Below are positions 21,942-29,664 of a stretch of DNA of 30,015 bases, piece by piece. Numbering within the stretch: the stretch's first letter is position 1; each line of letters starts with the position of its first letter. The position numbers and the translations under genes are program-made. Below the pieces are notes generated by a model. The model worked only from the letters and a program-made list of their open reading frames with translations. It did not search any database and was not told where the DNA came from. Origin of the DNA: an uncultured Oscillospiraceae bacterium (GTDB taxonomy: Bacteria > Bacillota > Clostridia > Oscillospirales > Oscillospiraceae). Location of the stretch: positions 1-30,015 of the forward strand of contig CAJUQS010000114.1 in the NCBI GenBank assembly GCA_910588365.1. Direction: 5' to 3'.

Positions 21942-22670
21942 ATGAGCAGATATTGGCAGGGCGAGGGCGGCTACAGCCAGCCCACCACGGAGAAGCTGCA
22001 GCAAAACGCGGCGGCCAGTCAGAAGAAAGCACAGGCCAAGGGGCAGGTCTGGGAGCCGGTGGTCATCCAGGGCCGGACCATCGCCAGGAGCTGGTGGGGG
22101 CAGGCGTGGTGCCGGAATCTGGAGCGCTACGCGGACTATGACAGCCGCCTGGACCGGGGGAAGCGGTACGTCCGGACGGGCGCTGTGGTTGACCTGAAGA
22201 TCCAGAATGGGAAGATCCAGGCCAAGGTACAGGGGTCACGGAAGACGCCTTACAAGGTGGAGGTGCGGATCAGCCCGGTGTCCGAGGAGCGGTGCCAGGA
22301 TATCATCAGCCGCTGCAACCGGAAGGTGGAGAACCTGGAACAGCTGCTGGCGGGAAACTTCCCGGAGGAGCTGAAGGAACTGTTCCAGGAGGAGGGCGGC
22401 CTGTTCCCCCGGCCGAAAGAGATCGGCTTTACCTGCAGCTGTCCCGACTGGGCGCTGATGTGCAAGCATGTGGCGGCGGTGCTGTACGGCGTCGGCGCGC
22501 GCCTGGACCAGCAGCCCGCGCTGTTTTTTGAGCTGCGGAGTATTGAGATGGAGCGGTTTATCGATGTTGCGCTGGCCAACAGGGTGGAGGCCATGCTGGC
22601 CAACGCCCGGAAGCCCAGCAGCCGGATCATCACCGGTCAGGACTTGGAGGCGCTGTTCGGTGTGATTTGA
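21942..22670 (+). CDS. SWIM zinc-finger protein
   Basis: Protein of 242 aa with a C-terminal SWIM zinc finger, C165-x-C167-x6-C174-x-H176, in the context FTCSCPDWALMCKHVAAVLY, a textbook CxCxnCxH motif. The N-terminal part contains a conserved-looking WWGQAWCRNLERYADYDSRL block followed by beta-rich sequence (~85-115). Bacterial SWIM proteins of this architecture are found next to SNF2 helicases, and the finger is thought to bind DNA or the helicase. The start is the ATG at 21942, with GGAGGTG upstream and a 16-nt gap from the helicase stop, so the pair is surely cotranscribed. Downstream, 22671-22866 holds no gene I can see. Confidence 0.9.
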   Translation: MSRYWQGEGGYSQPTTEKLQQNAAASQKKAQAKGQVWEPVVIQGRTIARSWWGQAWCRNLERYADYDSRLDRGKRYVRTGAVVDLKIQNGKIQAKVQGSRKTPYKVEVRISPVSEERCQDIISRCNRKVENLEQLLAGNFPEELKELFQEEGGLFPRPKEIGFTCSCPDWALMCKHVAAVLYGVGARLDQQPALFFELRSIEMERFIDVALANRVEAMLANARKPSSRIITGQDLEALFGVI

Positions 22671-22866
22671 TGGGGAAAGGCTGCGGCAGGCTCTCTCTGC
22701 TTACTGCTGCACAGATTTTGAGGTGCCTGGAAGAGCAGGTCATTTGAACGGGTGAACAAATTGTGAACAAAGTACGCATCATCGAGATCGAGCAGCCCGG
22801 GGACCGCAGATTTCCCGGATTGCAAGGGTGATTTCGTCATTTTGCGACTGAAAAGGAGGGGCCTCC

Positions 22867-23664
22867 ATGCGCATCATCATCGCCCCGGCCAAGAAAATGG
22901 CGGTGGATACGGACAGCTTTGCCGTGGATGGCCTGCCCGTTTTTCTGGAACGGGCCGAACGGCTGAGAGCTGTCCTCCGGGGCATGTCCCCCGAAGAATT
23001 ACAGGCTCTCTGGCGGTGCAATGACGCCATTGCCGGTCTGAACGCGGAGCGGCTGGAGCACATGGACCTGCGCCGCGGCCTCACCCCGGCCGTCCTCTCC
23101 TACGAGGGCATCCAGTACCGCTATATGGCGCCCGGCGTGATGGAGGCGGGCCACCTGGACTACCTCCGGGAGCATCTTCGGATCCTCTCCGGCTTCTACG
23201 GCCTGCTGCGGCCCTTCGACGGCGTGACGCCCTACCGGCTGGAGATGCAGGCCCGGCTGGCCGTGGACGGCTGCCGGGACCTGTACCAGTTCTGGGGGGA
23301 CCGCCTGGCCCGCCAGCTGGCCTCGGAGACGGATTTTGTGCTGAACCTGGCCTCCAAGGAGTACAGCCGGGCGGTGGAGCCCCATCTGCCGCCCCATGTC
23401 CGGTTTGTCACCTGCACGTTCGGGGAGCGGAAAGTCGGCAAGGTTGTGGAGAAGGGGACCATGTGCAAAATGGCCCGGGGGCAGATGGTGCGCTGGCTGG
23501 CGGAGAACCGCGTCACGAACCGGGCGGATATCCGCTCCTTTGACCAGCTGGGCTACCGGTTTCGGGAGGAGCTGTCCACGGAAAGCCACGATGTATTTCT
23601 CAAAGACGAAGCCCCCCCGCCTGACAGGACAGCTCCCAGGCGCAGCAGGATTTCAGGTCTTTGA
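22867..23664 (+). CDS. yaaA: YaaA family peroxide-stress protein
   Basis: Cytoplasmic protein (265 aa) of the YaaA/DUF328 (UPF0246) family. The E. coli member lowers intracellular free iron and limits DNA damage during hydrogen peroxide stress, and the fold binds DNA. Family hallmarks: the N-terminal IIIAPAKKM, a central LRILSGFYGLLRPFDGVTPY followed by RLEM, then FWGDRL, FVLNLASKEYSRAV and the C-terminal CTFGERKVGKVVEKG. The length is close to normal (about 250-260 aa), with a short Pro/Arg-rich extension. The start is the ATG at 22867, 8 nt after AAGGAGG. It stands alone between the SWIM gene and a strong bidirectional terminator. Confidence 0.92.
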   Translation: MRIIIAPAKKMAVDTDSFAVDGLPVFLERAERLRAVLRGMSPEELQALWRCNDAIAGLNAERLEHMDLRRGLTPAVLSYEGIQYRYMAPGVMEAGHLDYLREHLRILSGFYGLLRPFDGVTPYRLEMQARLAVDGCRDLYQFWGDRLARQLASETDFVLNLASKEYSRAVEPHLPPHVRFVTCTFGERKVGKVVEKGTMCKMARGQMVRWLAENRVTNRADIRSFDQLGYRFREELSTESHDVFLKDEAPPPDRTAPRRSRISGL

Positions 23665-23670
23665 TATGCC

Positions 23671-23724
23671 AAAGAGCCCCTGCGGCGGAGCATCCTCCGC
23701 TGCGGGGGCTCTTTCTGCTTTTTG
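23671..23724. terminator. Bidirectional intrinsic terminator
   Basis: AAAGAGCCCCTGCGGCGGAG (23671-23690) pairs with CTCCGCTGCGGGGGCTCTTT (23695-23714) around a CATC loop, with CTGCTTTTTG after it on the plus strand. The AAAG/CTTT ends give short T-runs in both directions. It separates the convergent yaaA and secreted-protein genes. Confidence 0.85.
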
Positions 23725-23762
23725 CACAAAATCCGGCGCGGAACCGCTGCTCCCGCCGTCGG

Positions 23763-25043
23763 CTACCGGGCTGTCAGAACGGCCTGGCCGGAGAGGGAGA
23801 AGTCCTCGCCGTCCCCCTCCAGGGGGGAGAAAACCGCCTGGAAGCTGACGGTCTGGCGCTCTCCCGCCGCCATGCCGCCGGGCTGGGTGTAGGAGCCCAG
23901 GGAGAGGGCCTGGATCCGGTACTGGTCCGCCAGCCCCGCCTGAGCCAGCCTGGCGTCAATGGCGGCGCGGAGCATCGCGCCGATGTCATCCTGACTGCCG
24001 GCCTCCATGTCCGCCAGCTTGAGGCAGGCCTCCAGCTTCCGGTAGAGCTCCTGGCCCGCCTGGAAGGCGCTGTCCGTCCCGGCGCCGGAGCCCGGGCCCG
24101 TCAGCCGTACCGAGGCCGTGGCCTCCTCCGAGGTGCTGGTGGGGGTGAAGGTCCTGCCCGAGGGCAGGACGCGCTCGTCGCCGTGGTAGGAGGCGGTATA
24201 GGGCACCTTCAGCACGTCCCCGGCCTTCACGCCGTCAGGGTACTGGAAGGTGTAGGGGATGGTCACCTCCGTCAGCCGTCCCTCCAGCAGGGTCCCCTTC
24301 ACGTGCTCCGCCAGGGCCCCGCCGATGGCCTTTTTGACGCCCTCCAGGGTCCAGTCCGCCGTGTCCACAGCCAGATTTTCCGGGCTGCTGCCCCAGGCGG
24401 CGCTGGCCCAGGCCCGGCTGGCGGAATTGATGAGCTCGCCCTCCGAGCGCTCTCCGGTGGACACCGGGGGATCCTGCACAATCCCGATGGGCGGAATGTC
24501 CAACTCAGGCCCCCAGGTGGACGCGCCGTCCTCGCTGTCGATCCGCAGGCCGTTTTCCTCGTCCCAGTGGTAGTCCCAGCCGAACTTCTCCACCGCGAAG
24601 GCCCAGGTCAGGGGGAAGTAGGTGACGCCGCTGTAGTTGAGCAGGGGCCACTTGGCCCGGCTGCTGTCCACCTTCTCGGTGTTCACCAGCACCGTGTAGT
24701 CCGCCCGGGTGACGGCCACGGTGCCCCTCTTGGGCGTGTGGCCCGTGTCCGCCACGTATTGGGCGGAGATGCCGTTGGGCGTGATGCAGAGGGTCCGGGA
24801 GCCGTTGTCCCAGTGCGTGGTGAGGCCCAGGTTACGGCACAGGTAGTAGGTCATGGGGAAATAGGTGATGTCCTTGTACACCAGCAGGGGGTACTGGGCG
24901 GTGGAGTTGTCGATAGCATGGCCGTTGATGGTCACCTTTCCTGTGGCGACGCTGGCCCGCAGCCCCGCCGCCTGGGCGGCGGGAGCCGTCCCCGCCAGCA
25001 GCGCGGCGCACAGCAGTGCGCAGAAAAGCCTTCTCAATTTCAT
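23763..25043 (-). CDS. Secreted protein with copper-amine-oxidase-like N-terminal repeats
   Basis: Exported protein (426 aa). The signal peptide is clear (MKLRRLFCALLCAALLAG followed by APAAQAA). Two tandem repeats of the copper-amine-oxidase N-terminal-like fold follow: the first carries QYPLLVYKDITYFPMTYYL (about residues 50-70), the second KWPLLNYSGVTYFPLTWAF (about 130-150). This domain is widespread in Firmicute surface proteins and has no known enzymatic role of its own. The rest (about 190-426) is beta-rich with a Ser/Thr/Gly linker, and I cannot assign it. The start is the ATG at 25041-25043, 7 nt after AAAGGAGA; an upstream TTG in frame is less likely. A weak promoter candidate (TTGTGC, 17 nt, TCATAT) lies at 25083-25111 on the minus strand. 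Probably a cell-surface or cell-wall-associated protein. Confidence 0.8.
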   Translation of the reverse strand: MKLRRLFCALLCAALLAGTAPAAQAAGLRASVATGKVTINGHAIDNSTAQYPLLVYKDITYFPMTYYLCRNLGLTTHWDNGSRTLCITPNGISAQYVADTGHTPKRGTVAVTRADYTVLVNTEKVDSSRAKWPLLNYSGVTYFPLTWAFAVEKFGWDYHWDEENGLRIDSEDGASTWGPELDIPPIGIVQDPPVSTGERSEGELINSASRAWASAAWGSSPENLAVDTADWTLEGVKKAIGGALAEHVKGTLLEGRLTEVTIPYTFQYPDGVKAGDVLKVPYTASYHGDERVLPSGRTFTPTSTSEEATASVRLTGPGSGAGTDSAFQAGQELYRKLEACLKLADMEAGSQDDIGAMLRAAIDARLAQAGLADQYRIQALSLGSYTQPGGMAAGERQTVSFQAVFSPLEGDGEDFSLSGQAVLTAR

Positions 25044-25210
25044 GGGAGTGTCTCCTTTCAAAAAGTTCTACAACCGTAATCTATATGACAATTGTAATAC
25101 CTGCCGCACAAAAATGCTATATGCGATCTCACCAAAAATTCTACCAACTGTCTGTGCAGAAGGCCGAATCCTGCTGTGGGCTGGCCATAAGCGAAACGGC
25201 AGTTTCGCGC

Positions 25211-25258
25211 AAAAAGTTTTTCTTTTGATTCTTTTCTTTGCTCACAAAGAAAAGAATG
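25211..25258 (+). repeat. Dispersed hairpin repeat, copy C
   Basis: A perfect 13-bp inverted repeat, ATTCTTTTCTTTG (25228-25240) and CAAAGAAAAGAAT (25245-25257), with a CTCA loop, preceded by AAAAAGTTTTTCTTTTG. It lies between the divergent secreted-protein and RACo genes, just upstream of the RACo promoter. The rest of the gap 25044-25355 holds the RACo promoter and nothing else I can support. Confidence 0.8.
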
Positions 25259-25279
25259 GCCACCCGCATTGACAATTTC

Positions 25280-25308
25280 TTGACAAACTTCCCGGCTATG
25301 AGTATACT
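25280..25308 (+). promoter_or_regulatory. SigmaA-type promoter of the RACo gene
   Basis: TTGACA (25280-25285), a 17-nt spacer and TATACT (25303-25308) form a near-consensus promoter about 47 nt upstream of the start codon. A second TTGACA lies 11 nt further upstream (25269-25274), which may reflect overlapping promoters or a regulator site. Confidence 0.85.
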
Positions 25309-25355
25309 ATCTGATAAGTAGAGCCGAAAATCTGCTGATAAGGAAGGAAACTGCG

Positions 25356-27281
25356 ATGTTCAACATTACGTTCCGCTTTGAGACCGGCGACCCGGTGGTC
25401 ATCTCCGCCAACGCGGGAGAGAAACTGCTGGATGTGGCCCGGAAGGCCAACGTGGCCATTGACGCCCCCTGCTCTGGCAACGGCGTGTGCGGCAAGTGCC
25501 GGGTCCGGCTGGTCTCCGGCTACCTGGACGCCCCCATCAACCGCCACATCACCAGCGAAGAGTACGCCGCCGGGTGGCGGCTGGCCTGCCTGGCCACCGT
25601 CAGCGGCGACGCGGAGATCGAGGTCCCCGACATCGCCTCCGCCTACCGCAGCCGCATGAAGATGGCGGACCTCTCCTCCCCCGAGGAGATCGCCATCTTT
25701 GAGAACCTGAAGAGCCAGCTGGAGTCGGCGGGCATCGCCTTCGGCAGCGATCTGAGCTTTCTGCCCCTGGAGCTGGCCGAGCCCACCCTGGAGGACACCA
25801 TGCCCGACAACGAGCGCCTGCTCCGGGCGGTGGAGGCCGCCGCCGGCGTGGACGAGAGCGACATCATGCTGCCCTATTCCGTGCTCAAGGATCTGAGCTG
25901 GGTCCTGCGGGAGAGCGGGTTCAAGGTCAAGTGCGTCATCAGCCGGGACGGTGATCGCATCCTCATCCGGGACGTACTGCCCCAGAGCAATGCCGATCCC
26001 ATGGTGGGCTTTGCCCTGGATCTGGGCACCACCTCTCTGGCCGGGGTGCTGGTGGATCTGGAAACCGGGAAGATCCTGGCCAAGGCCAGCGGCGGCAACG
26101 GCCAGATCCGCTACGGCGCGGACGTCATCAACCGCATCATCGAGTCCGACAAGGTGGGCGGCCGCAAGCGGCTCCAGGACGCGGTCATCAAGGAGTCCAT
26201 CATCCCCATGCTGGCCTCCATGTACCGCTCCGCCAATATCAACCCCCGCCGCATCTACCGCATGGTCCTGGCGGGCAACACCACCATGAACCACCTGCTG
26301 CTGGGCCTCCACGCCGACCCCATCCGCATGGAGCCCTTTGTACCCAGCTTCTTCCGGGCGGACTATCTGTATGTCCGGGACATCGGGCTGAAGATGAATC
26401 CCCTGGCGGAGCTGATTGTCGCCCCCAACATCGGCAGCTACGTGGGCGGGGACATCACCGCCGGGGCCCTGGTGTCCATGATCTGGAACAGCCCGGAGAT
26501 GAGCCTGTTCATCGATCTGGGCACCAACGGGGAGCTTGTCTTCGGCAACAGCGAGTTCCAGATGAGCTGCGCCTGCTCCGCCGGCCCGGCCTTCGAGGGC
26601 GGGGACATCTCCTGCGGCATGCGGGCCACCGACGGGGCCATCGAGGCGTGCGTCATTGACAAGGAGACTATGGTTCCCACCATGACCGTGGTGGGGAACG
26701 TGCCCCCGGCGGGCATCTGCGGCAGCGGCATCATCGACATCATCGCCGAGCTCTTCCGCTGCGGCATCATCAACGGCAAGGGCAAGTTCGTCCGGGAGGG
26801 CGAGCGCGTCCTCCACGATGAGCACGGCATGGGCTCCTATGTCCTGGCCTGGCAGAAGGACACCGGCGGAGCCAAGGACGTGGTCATCAATGAGGTGGAC
26901 ATCGACAACTTTATCCGGGCCAAGGGCGCCATCTTCTCCGCCACCCAGACCATGCTGGCCTCCCTGGGCTTCGACGCGTCGGTTATCGAGCGGGTCTACG
27001 TGGCCGGCGGCATCGGCAGCGGCATCAACATGAGGAACGCCGTCACCATCGGCATGTTCCCCGACATCCCCCTGGAGAACTTCCATTATATCGGAAACTC
27101 CTCCCAGGCCGGCGCCTACGCCATGCTCCTCAGCAGTCAGGCCCGGGACAAGGTCTTCGAGCTGGGCCGCTCCATGACCTACCTGGAGCTCTCCAACGAG
27201 CCCGGCTATATGGACGAGTTCGTCGCCGCCTGCTTCCTGCCCCATACCAACGCCGGTCTGTTCCCAAGCGTGGACTTTTAG
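25356..27281 (+). CDS. RACo-type corrinoid protein reductive activator
   Basis: Cytoplasmic protein (641 aa) that uses ATP to push an electron into inactive Co(II) corrinoid proteins, restoring Co(I) methyl carriers. The N-terminal ferredoxin-like domain binds a [2Fe-2S] cluster through C39, C45, C48 (CSGNGVCGKC) and C78 (RLACLA). A linker (~100-205) follows. The C-terminal ASKHA-type ATPase domain (DUF4445 class) begins with the phosphate-binding GFALDLGTTSLAGVLVD and includes LAGNTTMNHLLLG, then FIDLGTNGELV and GICGSGIIDIIAE. The length is typical. The start is the ATG at 25356, with AAGGAAGG upstream. No corrinoid protein or methyltransferase gene lies in the window, so its partner must be elsewhere. 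A 73-aa cysteine protein follows. Confidence 0.93.
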   Translation: MFNITFRFETGDPVVISANAGEKLLDVARKANVAIDAPCSGNGVCGKCRVRLVSGYLDAPINRHITSEEYAAGWRLACLATVSGDAEIEVPDIASAYRSRMKMADLSSPEEIAIFENLKSQLESAGIAFGSDLSFLPLELAEPTLEDTMPDNERLLRAVEAAAGVDESDIMLPYSVLKDLSWVLRESGFKVKCVISRDGDRILIRDVLPQSNADPMVGFALDLGTTSLAGVLVDLETGKILAKASGGNGQIRYGADVINRIIESDKVGGRKRLQDAVIKESIIPMLASMYRSANINPRRIYRMVLAGNTTMNHLLLGLHADPIRMEPFVPSFFRADYLYVRDIGLKMNPLAELIVAPNIGSYVGGDITAGALVSMIWNSPEMSLFIDLGTNGELVFGNSEFQMSCACSAGPAFEGGDISCGMRATDGAIEACVIDKETMVPTMTVVGNVPPAGICGSGIIDIIAELFRCGIINGKGKFVREGERVLHDEHGMGSYVLAWQKDTGGAKDVVINEVDIDNFIRAKGAIFSATQTMLASLGFDASVIERVYVAGGIGSGINMRNAVTIGMFPDIPLENFHYIGNSSQAGAYAMLLSSQARDKVFELGRSMTYLELSNEPGYMDEFVAACFLPHTNAGLFPSVDF

Positions 27282-27299
27282 GCAGTCATACAGGCAGTC

Positions 27300-27335
27300 A
27301 TACTTTTTCTTGAAAGAAAAAGTATCAAAAAGAAC
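27300..27335 (-). repeat. Dispersed hairpin repeat, copy D
   Basis: A perfect 12-bp inverted repeat, ATACTTTTTCTT (27300-27311) and AAGAAAAAGTAT (27314-27325), with a 2-nt loop. Read on the minus strand it is preceded by GTTCTTTTTG. Compared with copies A and C, the stem pair ATTC/GAAT has become ATAC/GTAT, so both arms changed together. It lies between the RACo gene and the small cysteine protein gene. Confidence 0.8.
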
Positions 27336-27369
27336 TTTAATGGGGTTCAAACTCTGGAGGACAGGAGCA

Positions 27370-27591
27370 ATGACGGAGACGCTGCCCATTACCTATATCA
27401 AGTGCGATTTCTGCACCGCGAAGAACCACTGCTCCGCCTGCGGCGCGGAGCTCTCAGAGACCCTGGAGCGGAGGCCGGGCATCAGCCGGGCCCAGGTGAA
27501 TGTCTCTGAGCACACCCTGCTGATCGACCACTCCCTGGATGAGGACGGCCTGGAGGACCTGCTGGACGGCATGGGCCTATTGATTGGATAA
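27370..27591 (+). CDS. Small CxxC-x5-CxxC protein, HMA-like
   Basis: Protein of 73 aa with two CxxC pairs near the N-terminus (C12, C15, C21, C24 in IKCDFCTAKNHCSACGAEL). The following pattern resembles a heavy-metal-associated ferredoxin-like fold (helix, strand ISRAQVNVSEHTLLIDHS, helix LEDLLDGMG). In HMA proteins the metal-binding CxxC lies after the first strand, as here. The doubled CxxC is unusual and could instead be a small zinc ribbon or a Fe-S site. The ATG at 27370 is chosen because GGAGG lies 9 nt upstream; an in-frame ATG at 27340 lacks a binding site. It is 88 nt downstream of the RACo gene, separated by repeat copy D, so cotranscription is likely. Function unknown; a metal or redox helper for corrinoid activation is a guess. 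Confidence 0.7.
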   Translation: MTETLPITYIKCDFCTAKNHCSACGAELSETLERRPGISRAQVNVSEHTLLIDHSLDEDGLEDLLDGMGLLIG

Positions 27592-27684
27592 AAATCCCCG
27601 GCGGACAAAATGGGCGGTGGTCGTAAAACAGTATTAGGCAAAAGCCTGAAAACCTTGTGTTTTCAAGGGGCGGCGTGACTTCGG
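27592..27684. other. Candidate element boundary (attachment region)
   Basis: This 93-nt gap separates the host gene from the recombinase gene at the edge of a mobile element. It contains a perfect 7-bp inverted repeat TGAAAAC (27647-27653) and GTTTTCA (27659-27665). A second stem, GGCGT/ACGCC, lies next to the recombinase stop. Large serine recombinases are usually encoded next to their attachment site, so the crossover is expected here. The exact core cannot be fixed from one junction. Confidence 0.4.
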
Positions 27685-29322
27685 TTACGCCGTTTCCCCT
27701 TTCATCAGTTCATCCAGAGGGATGAAGCCCATGCCGTCATACTTGATGTGGATGCTCTGGCGGCGCTTGCCGCTGGACTTGTCCGGGGCCTCCACATAGA
27801 TGGCCTGCACCAGTTCCCGCAGGGCATAGGGGTCAAGGGTTTCGATACCCACATATTTGTGCGCCTTCTGGATAAACTTCTCGATATTCTCGTTCTGTCG
27901 TTCCTGTACTTCGATGTCCTGCCGCAGGGTGATGACCTCGGCTTCCAGCTGCTTCTGCTCCGCCTCATAGCTCTGGCTCAGCATATCGAACCGTTCGTCA
28001 CTCAGGCGTCCACTGGCATTGTCCTCGTAAATCTTGATAAAGAGCCGCTTCAGTTCGGTGATGCGCTTCTCGTCCCGGCTGAGCTGCTTGCGGATGACCT
28101 GCAATTTCTCCGCGCTCTCCAGCTTCATCTGCTGTTCCATCACGGTTCGGAAATAATCCTCGTGCCGGAGGATATACCCCATCACCAGCTGCATATGCTT
28201 CAGAACCAGCTGCTCCAAAACCTTGACCCGGATGAAGTGGCCGCCGCATTTCTCCCTGTGCTTTTTGTGCAGAGAACAGTCAAAGAAGTCCTGGGCGAAG
28301 TCCCCGTTGTTGGAAGAACCATACTGCATCTTGGAACCGCAGTCAGCGCAGTAGACCAGCCCGGAGAAGATACTGCTCCTGCCGGTGCGGGTCATGCGGT
28401 GCCGCTGCTGGCGGATGCCCTGGACTTTCTCAAACACATCGTCCTCGATAATGCGCTCATGGGTGTCAGGGAAAACCACCTGCTTTTCGATTGGTGTCTC
28501 ACGCTTTTTCTTGTCCCAGATGGAATTGGTGTAGGTCTTGAAGTTGACGGTGCAGCCTGTATACTCCCGCCGCTCCAAAATCCTGACAACGGAACTGTCG
28601 CACCAGCCATAGGGATTCTCCGGGTCCGGATGCGGAGTACTGTGCCCCTGCTGTTTCTTGTAGGCGGTGGGCGTCAGCACCTTGTCCGCCCGAAGCTGAT
28701 TGGCGATCTGCTGCGGTCCCCGCCCCTCCATGCACATCTGGAAAATGCGCCGCACCACCTGAGCGGCCTCCGGGTCGATCAGCCAGTGGTGGGGATTCTC
28801 TGGGTCTTTCACATAGCCATAGGGGACATTCACCGTCAGCGGTACGCCGCGCTCGCCTTTCGCCTTTTGAACCGCCCGAATTTTGCGGCTGGTATCCCGG
28901 CAATAAAATTCGTTAAACCGGTTCTTGATGCCCGCGAAATCGTTGTTAATACTGTTCTGGTCGGCGGTGTCGAAGTTATCGTTGATGGCGATGAACCGGA
29001 CGCCGTTCTGCGGAAAGGTGAAGTTGGTGTAAAGCCCGGTCAGCGCGGAGTTTCGGCCCAGACGACTGAGGTCTTTCGTAATACAGACCGCCACATGGCC
29101 CGCCTCAATTTCTGCCAGCATCGCCTGAAAGCCGGGGCGGTCATAGTTTACGCCGCTGTAGCCGTCATCAATGAAAAACTTCGGATTGCCGAAATGGTGG
29201 TCCTTGCAGTAGCTGAGCAAGATGCTCTTTTGATTCTCAATGGACAGGGACTCCCCAGCCCGCTCGTCCTCCTGCGACAGGCGGCAGTAGAGGGCCGTGA
29301 TTTTATTTGTTGCTCCCGACAT
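27685..29322 (-). CDS. Large serine recombinase (integrative element)
   Basis: Site-specific recombinase (545 aa) that integrates and excises a mobile element by concerted double-strand cleavage. The N-terminal resolvase domain has the catalytic serine S16 in ALYCRLSQEDE, the GYSGVNYDRPGFQAML motif, and arginines in CITKDLSRLGRN. The recombinase domain (about 175-290) is followed by a zinc-ribbon-like segment (VYCADCGSKM and a later DCSLHKKHREKCGG), a long coiled coil (about 400-490) and a C-terminal DUF4368-like tail (IHIKYDGMGFIPLDEL). I chose the ATG at 29320-29322 because AAGGAGGAG lies upstream; a GTG at 29403 in frame gives a longer but less likely product. This form is typical of clostridial Tn/ICE/IME recombinases. 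Confidence 0.93.
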   Translation of the reverse strand: MSGATNKITALYCRLSQEDERAGESLSIENQKSILLSYCKDHHFGNPKFFIDDGYSGVNYDRPGFQAMLAEIEAGHVAVCITKDLSRLGRNSALTGLYTNFTFPQNGVRFIAINDNFDTADQNSINNDFAGIKNRFNEFYCRDTSRKIRAVQKAKGERGVPLTVNVPYGYVKDPENPHHWLIDPEAAQVVRRIFQMCMEGRGPQQIANQLRADKVLTPTAYKKQQGHSTPHPDPENPYGWCDSSVVRILERREYTGCTVNFKTYTNSIWDKKKRETPIEKQVVFPDTHERIIEDDVFEKVQGIRQQRHRMTRTGRSSIFSGLVYCADCGSKMQYGSSNNGDFAQDFFDCSLHKKHREKCGGHFIRVKVLEQLVLKHMQLVMGYILRHEDYFRTVMEQQMKLESAEKLQVIRKQLSRDEKRITELKRLFIKIYEDNASGRLSDERFDMLSQSYEAEQKQLEAEVITLRQDIEVQERQNENIEKFIQKAHKYVGIETLDPYALRELVQAIYVEAPDKSSGKRRQSIHIKYDGMGFIPLDELMKGETA

Positions 29323-29374
29323 TTCTGTCTCCTCCTTTATCGGAGCAACTGTCAGTACAGGATTGGTTGACTCT

Positions 29375-29403
29375 ATTTTAGCATGACTCGCTGGATTTGT
29401 CAC
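29375..29403 (-). promoter_or_regulatory. Possible promoter of the recombinase gene
   Basis: On the minus strand GTGACA (29398-29403), a 17-nt spacer and TAAAAT (29375-29380) precede the recombinase start by about 50 nt. It overlaps the stop codon of the upstream small gene, which could uncouple recombinase expression from the mobilisation genes. Confidence 0.45.
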
Positions 29404-29639
29404 CGGCCCACCTCCATTGTTTCTGTAAAATTTTTGGCGGTAATGCGCTCCAGCCTGCGGACAAAATTCTCCGTCCCCTCATAGCTGCCTGTGACGGTGT
29501 AGACAGTGCCGCCAATCTCCTCTGTGACGGTCAGTTCCGGTATCCAGTAAGCGGATAGGTTCCGAACATGGATGCGCCCGGCCTCGTCAAACCGGAACCG
29601 ATATTCGGCGGCTTCGATCGCCGTGTTTTTCTCACTCAT
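29400..29639 (-). CDS. Small transposon-encoded protein (TnpW-like)
   Basis: Protein of 79 aa with an acidic N-terminus and a beta-rich centre: YRFRFDEAGRIHVRNLSAYW and ELTVTEEIGGTVYTVTGSYE, ending in a helix (FVRRLERITAKNF). Proteins of this size and pattern are carried just upstream of the large serine recombinase in clostridial conjugative or mobilisable transposons, and are annotated as transposon-encoded or TnpW-like; no biochemical role is established. The start is the ATG at 29637-29639, behind AGAGAGGAG. It lies 25 nt downstream of the relaxase stop and 77 nt upstream of the recombinase start, so the three probably form one module. Confidence 0.65.
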   Translation of the reverse strand: MSEKNTAIEAAEYRFRFDEAGRIHVRNLSAYWIPELTVTEEIGGTVYTVTGSYEGTENFVRRLERITAKNFTETMEVGR

Positions 29640-29664
29640 AAAATTTTCACTCCTCTCTCAGAAG

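Noticed and set aside
19328..22670. The SNF2-SWIM pair as a named anti-phage system
   Set aside because: No methylase, nuclease, phospholipase-D-like or other defence component accompanies it, so a named defence system cannot be supported.
25296..27389. A 697-codon minus-strand frame opposite the RACo gene
   Set aside because: The translation is Gly/His/Asp/Val-rich without domains and has no ribosome binding site; the plus strand has clear ferredoxin and ASKHA motifs.
27748..29370. A 540-codon plus-strand frame opposite the serine recombinase
   Set aside because: It is an antisense shadow; the recombinase has a catalytic serine motif and a good ribosome binding site.
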